A stretch of 8,965 bases of DNA from an uncultured Jeotgalicoccus sp. (GTDB taxonomy: Bacteria; Bacillota; Bacilli; Staphylococcales; Salinicoccaceae), in NCBI GenBank assembly GCA_947631305.1, contig CANRKV010000059.1, positions 1 to 8,965 on the forward strand. Reading direction: 5' to 3'. Of this stretch, positions 5,821 to 8,965 are shown piece after piece; the first letter of the stretch is position 1, and the number at the start of each line of letters is the position of its first letter. Made by a program: the position numbers and the translations under genes. A model generated the notes under the pieces. The model was not told where the DNA came from, did not search any database, and was given only the letters and a program-made list of their open reading frames with translations.

Positions 5821-6925
5821 AACTGTTTGTAATTCTTTTTCCTGTATCTGCATCAAAGAAATGAGCTTTACTCATATCAAAAGCAAAAGTCATTGTATCA
5901 CCGGGTTTGTTTTGATTATGAGCATCTACTCTTGCAACAATTTCTTCACCTTCAAGTTCTGAGTAAATCATAAATTCCGAGCCGAGCAGTTCATTCACCT
6001 GGATTTCTATATCAAATGGTGACGCTGTTTTTTGATGTGACATTTCATTGTACTCCAGAACATTTTCAGGACGAATGCCAAATTTTATTTTCTGATTCGC
6101 ATATCCTGAATTATTCAGCATGTCCTGATCGGAATCTGCAACTTTAATTTTTGTGCCGCCTGCAGTTAACTCTTGCCCGTCGAATACACTATCAAATATA
6201 TTCATCGCGGGTGAGCCGATAAACTGTGCGGTAAATAAATTATCGGGCGTATTGTAAACTTCCTGAGGCGAGCCGACCTGCATTATCTCACCGTTATTCA
6301 TAATGACAATTCTCGTTGCCATGGTAAGTGCTTCAGTTTGATCGTGGGTCACATAAACCGTCGTCGTTTTCAGGCGCTGGTGGAGTTTCATAATTTCTGC
6401 TCTCATCTGCACGCGCAATTTTGCATCGAGGTTCGACAGCGGTTCATCCATTAAGAATACATCCGCTTCCCTGACAATCGCCCTCCCGAGAGCGACACGC
6501 TGTCTCTGCCCGCCGGACAGTGCTTTTGGTTTTCTTTGCAGGTAATCGGTCAGCCCGAGTATATCCGCTGCCTGTTCTACTTTCTGTTTAATTTCCTGTT
6601 TAGGTCTCTTTTTTATCTTCAGACCGAATGCGATATTATCATACACTGACATGTGCGGATATAACGCATAATTTTGAAAAACCATAGCGATATCACGGTT
6701 TTTTGGAGGAATATTATTCATCAGTTTATCGCCTATATAAAATTCACCGTCCGTGATCTCTTCCAGTCCGGCCATCATCCGGAGAGTGGTCGATTTACCG
6801 CAGCCGGACGGTCCGACAAAGACTATAAACTCGCCCTCTTCTATATCCAGGCTGAAATTCCTGACAACAACAGGTCCTGAACTGTCATACTGCTTTTTTA
6901 TATTGTTTAAATGTAATTGAGCCAT
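5819..6925 (-). CDS. msmX: Sugar ABC transporter ATP-binding protein, MsmX/MsmK/UgpC family
   Basis: This 368-residue cytoplasmic ATPase powers carbohydrate ABC importers. Motifs are complete: Walker A GPSGCGKST (38-46), Q-loop VFQNYALYPHM (82-92, Q84), signature LSGGQRQR (136-143), Walker B VFLMDEP (156-162), D-loop SNLD (164-167) and switch histidine H194. The part from about 235 is the OB/TOBE-like regulatory domain typical of the MalK/UgpC group, with FGIRPEN at 282-288. The ATG at 6925 has AAGGAG seven bases upstream. No permease or binding protein lies beside it. MsmX of Bacillus is likewise encoded alone and serves several sugar importers, so a shared energising role is inferred. Glycerol-phosphate (UgpC) or maltose (MalK) service cannot be told apart from sequence. 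It is convergent with usp copy 1 and divergent from usp copy 2. Confidence 0.92.
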   Translation of the reverse strand: MAQLHLNNIKKQYDSSGPVVVRNFSLDIEEGEFIVFVGPSGCGKSTTLRMMAGLEEITDGEFYIGDKLMNNIPPKNRDIAMVFQNYALYPHMSVYDNIAFGLKIKKRPKQEIKQKVEQAADILGLTDYLQRKPKALSGGQRQRVALGRAIVREADVFLMDEPLSNLDAKLRVQMRAEIMKLHQRLKTTTVYVTHDQTEALTMATRIVIMNNGEIMQVGSPQEVYNTPDNLFTAQFIGSPAMNIFDSVFDGQELTAGGTKIKVADSDQDMLNNSGYANQKIKFGIRPENVLEYNEMSHQKTASPFDIEIQVNELLGSEFMIYSELEGEEIVARVDAHNQNKPGDTMTFAFDMSKAHFFDADTGKRITNS

Positions 6926-6987
6926 AATGTTTCTCCTTAATATTCAGCATTACTGCCGGCTGTGAACCATATAATAATTACAGACTA

Positions 6988-6996
6988 AGTATAACA
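6988..6996 (-). promoter_or_regulatory. Extended -10 promoter candidate of msmX
   Basis: On the minus strand TGT precedes TATACT, an extended -10 with five of six consensus bases. No good -35 is seen at 16-18 bases. Transcription would start near 6981, giving a leader of about 55 bases. TATTAT a little downstream is an alternative -10, also without a clear -35. Confidence 0.4.
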
Positions 6997-7024
6997 GCTG
7001 ACTTTGCTGCTGCAGTAATAATGG

Positions 7025-7051
7025 ATATGCTATGTAAAATATATAGCATAT
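7025..7051. repeat. AT-rich hairpin in the leader of usp copy 2
   Basis: Twelve-base arms (7025-7036 and 7040-7051) pair with a single G-U wobble around an AAA loop; the outer nine bases ATATGCTAT/ATAGCATAT are perfect. No T-tract follows on either strand, so it is not a terminator. It lies in the 254-base spacer between the divergent msmX and usp genes, which otherwise shows no gene and no strong plus-strand promoter. Confidence 0.6.
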
Positions 7052-7162
7052 TGAATAAAAAAACATTCCGGGAAGTAATTTTTAAGAAATTAAAAAGGGA
7101 ATTACATTGCATAAACAGCCTTATAACATTTAATATTGAATTAAATGATTATTTAAAATTTA

Positions 7163-7169
7163 GAAAGGA
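7163..7169 (+). promoter_or_regulatory. Ribosome binding site that fixes the start of usp copy 2
   Basis: GAAAGGA lies ten bases before the ATG at 7180. The same AAGGATGTGT context precedes the ATG of copy 1 at 5357. This supports the internal ATG at 7180 over an upstream in-frame ATG at 7021 that has no such site. Confidence 0.75.
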
Positions 7170-7179
7170 TGTGTTCTGT

Positions 7180-7602
7180 ATGTATAAAAATATTCTGCTG
7201 CCATATGATTTTGGAAACTCATTTGACAACGTGCCGGACCAGCTTGTGAAACTGACGGATAACAGCAAAGATTCAATGATCACGATTTTTAATGTAATAT
7301 CGGAAAATGAAATGGCGGATAATGTGAAATATCAGGGCAAGCATTTTGATGATATTGCGAAGGAAAGAGTGGGAGATCTTAAACACTTTACCGATGAGCT
7401 TGATGCACGCGGCCTTAATTACAAAATTTACTTTGAAACGGGACGTATTCTTGCTGAACTTCAAAAGGAAATTGAAAGTAATGAGTATGAAATTGTAGTG
7501 ATGAGCAATAAGCGTTCTAAAATGAATATCAAATATGTTCTCGGGCATGTCACGCACAAAGTAGCAAAGCGTGCCAATATACCTGTAATGATTATTAAAT
7601 AA
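7180..7602 (+). CDS. Universal stress protein, UspA family (copy 2)
   Basis: This second 140-residue Usp-fold protein is about 69% identical to the copy at 5357, with no gaps. The N-terminal LLPYDFGNSFDNVPDQL and C-terminal RSKM-IK-VLGHVTHK blocks are nearly unchanged. As in copy 1, D10 is kept and the nucleotide loop is S-x2-R-x9-G-H instead of G-x2-G-x9-G-(S/T), so the change is inherited and not a random error. The frame is open back to 7021, but the start at 7180 is chosen because it matches the paralogue and has the GAAAGGA site. The variable middle (about 45-70) may give each copy its own partner or signal. No terminator separates it from mqo, 32 bases downstream. The pair probably arose by duplication, leaving msmX between them. 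Confidence 0.9.
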   Translation: MYKNILLPYDFGNSFDNVPDQLVKLTDNSKDSMITIFNVISENEMADNVKYQGKHFDDIAKERVGDLKHFTDELDARGLNYKIYFETGRILAELQKEIESNEYEIVVMSNKRSKMNIKYVLGHVTHKVAKRANIPVMIIK

Positions 7603-7634
7603 TCTCAGATCAAAAATAAGAAAGCTGGCTAATC

Positions 7635-8965
7635 ATGGATAAAAACTCTTCTAAAAACATCATATTAATCGGTGCAGGAATTATGAGTACAACACTCGGC
7701 TCCTTTCTGAAGAATTTAGAACCCGGATGGAATATTAAACTGTTTGAGCGGCTGGATGTTTCAGGGAATGAAAGTTCGCATGAAACAAATAACGCGGGAA
7801 CAGGGCATGCTGCGTTATGTGAATTGAACTATACTGTAGAGCAGAAAGACGGTTCTATCGATATTGAGAAAGCAAAATCAATCAATGAACAATTCGAAAT
7901 TTCCAAGCAGTTCTGGTCTTATTTAGTTAGAAATAATCATATAAATAATCCGGAGGAGTTTATCCGTCCGCTTCCGCACATCAGTTTTGTTATGGGCACG
8001 GGTAATGTAGATTTTCTGAAGAGACGCTATGAGGCACTGGTGCCGCACTCTATGTTCCGGGATATGGAATATACAGAAGATAATAATAAGCTCAAAGAAT
8101 GGATTCCATTGATGATGAACGGAAGATCATCAGATGAACCAGTCGCTGCAAGTAAAATTAACGACGGTACCGATGTTAACTTCGGTGAATTAACGCGTAA
8201 AATGGCAAGGGATATTCACGATTATAATAATGCCTCCGTTCATTACCGCCATGAGGTGCTGGATTTCAGACAGCTTGAAAATAATAAATGGGAAGTTAAA
8301 ATCCATAATATTGAAGATGATAAAATCGAGTACCATACTGCAGATTACATTTTCATCGGTGCCGGCGGACATGCAATTCCACTGCTGCAGAAAACAAAAA
8401 TACCCGAAAGCAAACATCTGGGGGGCTTCCCAATCAGCGGTGCATTTTTAGTATGCAACAACCCTGAAGTCGTCGGACGTCATAATGCTAAAGTGTACGG
8501 TAAAGAACCATACGGCACACCGCCGATGACAGTACCGCACTTGGACAGACGCTACATTCAGGGCCAGGAAAGTTTACTGTTTGGACCATTTGCTGCAATC
8601 GGACCGAAGTTTCTAAAATACGGTTCGAATCTGGATTTATTCAAATCAATCAAGACAGACAATTTATTAACGATGGCCTCAGCAGGCATTAAGAATTTAC
8701 CGCTGGTGAAATATTCAATCCAGCAGGTCATGATGCGTAAAGCTGACAGAATGACAGAGCTCAGAAAATTTGTACCTGATGCAAAAGACGAGGACTGGGA
8801 TATTCACATCGCAGGTAAACGTGTACAGGTGATTAAAGATACAGAAGAGCATGGCAAAGGCTTTATTCAGTTTGGAACAGAAGTTGTAAGTTCTGAAGAT
8901 AACTCTGTAATTGCTCTCCTTGGTGAGTCGCCAGGTGCTTCTGTATCGGTTTCAGTGGCACTCGA
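7635..8965 (+). CDS. mqo: Malate:quinone oxidoreductase, 3' end missing (window edge)
   Basis: This FAD-dependent peripheral membrane enzyme oxidises malate to oxaloacetate and passes electrons to the quinone pool, linking the TCA cycle to respiration. The 443 codons present read without a break. The FAD-binding dinucleotide motif is LIGAGIMSTTLG (11-22). NNAGTGHAALCELNYT (52-67), WIPLMMNGR (156-164), TDVNFGELT (179-187), FIGAGGHAIPLLQKT (240-254), GGFPISGAFL (263-272) and LLFGPFA (314-320) are typical of the family. LLGESPGAS (428-436) lies near the C-terminus. Family members are about 490-500 residues, so roughly 50 residues lie beyond the right edge. The start at 7635 gives a natural N-terminus just before the FAD motif, but the ribosome site is weak (GAAAG at 7620-7624, ten bases away). 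It may depend on translation or transcription coming from usp copy 2. Some staphylococci carry two mqo genes; which one this matches is unknown. Confidence 0.95.
   Translation, partial: MDKNSSKNIILIGAGIMSTTLGSFLKNLEPGWNIKLFERLDVSGNESSHETNNAGTGHAALCELNYTVEQKDGSIDIEKAKSINEQFEISKQFWSYLVRNNHINNPEEFIRPLPHISFVMGTGNVDFLKRRYEALVPHSMFRDMEYTEDNNKLKEWIPLMMNGRSSDEPVAASKINDGTDVNFGELTRKMARDIHDYNNASVHYRHEVLDFRQLENNKWEVKIHNIEDDKIEYHTADYIFIGAGGHAIPLLQKTKIPESKHLGGFPISGAFLVCNNPEVVGRHNAKVYGKEPYGTPPMTVPHLDRRYIQGQESLLFGPFAAIGPKFLKYGSNLDLFKSIKTDNLLTMASAGIKNLPLVKYSIQQVMMRKADRMTELRKFVPDAKDEDWDIHIAGKRVQVIKDTEEHGKGFIQFGTEVVSSEDNSVIALLGESPGASVSVSVAL

Noticed and set aside
7021..7179. A 53-residue N-terminal extension of usp copy 2 starting at 7021
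   Set aside because: The ATG at 7180 has a GAAAGGA site and matches the start of the 69%-identical paralogue. The extension has no ribosome site and overlaps the hairpin at 7025-7051.

Overview
The window looks like chromosomal DNA of a low-to-moderate-GC Firmicute, most likely a member of the Staphylococcaceae. The basis is protein character: a staphylococcal-type malate:quinone oxidoreductase, a LytS sensor kinase, an OpuD-like BCCT transporter, a YhgE/Pip membrane protein beside a TetR regulator, and an MsmX-type ATPase. Strong AGGAGG-like ribosome binding sites and U-tailed hairpin terminators agree. Genus is inference; Jeotgalicoccus, Macrococcus or a relative would all fit. No tRNA, rRNA, CRISPR, transposase, phage or plasmid gene was seen.

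Layout, left to right. 1-809 (minus): N-terminal 269 residues of a LytS-family sensor histidine kinase, with an extended -10 promoter; the gene continues off the left edge. 945-2558 (minus): a BCCT transporter for glycine betaine or a similar osmolyte, with its own terminator and a good candidate promoter. 2559-2849: a non-coding spacer packed with inverted and direct repeats. 2850-4502 (minus): a YhgE/Pip-type membrane protein with a long heptad-like repeat stalk. 4503-4647: a divergent control region with a perfect palindromic operator. 4648-5238 (plus): a TetR-family regulator. 5357-5779 (plus): a small universal stress protein. 5819-6925 (minus): an MsmX/UgpC-type sugar ABC transporter ATPase with no membrane partner nearby, convergent with the stress gene across a shared terminator. 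7180-7602 (plus): a second universal stress protein, about 69% identical to the first. 7635-8965 (plus): malate:quinone oxidoreductase, cut by the right edge after 443 codons.

The genes read as several one- or two-gene units rather than one pathway. Envelope and stress themes dominate: membrane-potential or cell-wall sensing (LytS), osmolyte uptake (BCCT), a repressor-controlled envelope protein (TetR/YhgE), and two stress proteins, one with a plausible sigma-B-like promoter. Carbon and energy metabolism appears as the sugar-uptake ATPase and the respiratory malate oxidase. The second stress gene and mqo are 32 bases apart with no terminator between them, so they may be co-transcribed.

I found no clearly new system. 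The best leads are the TetR operator placed directly downstream of the pip promoter, the repeat-rich spacer at 2590-2790, and the paired stress-protein paralogues with an altered nucleotide-binding loop on either side of msmX.
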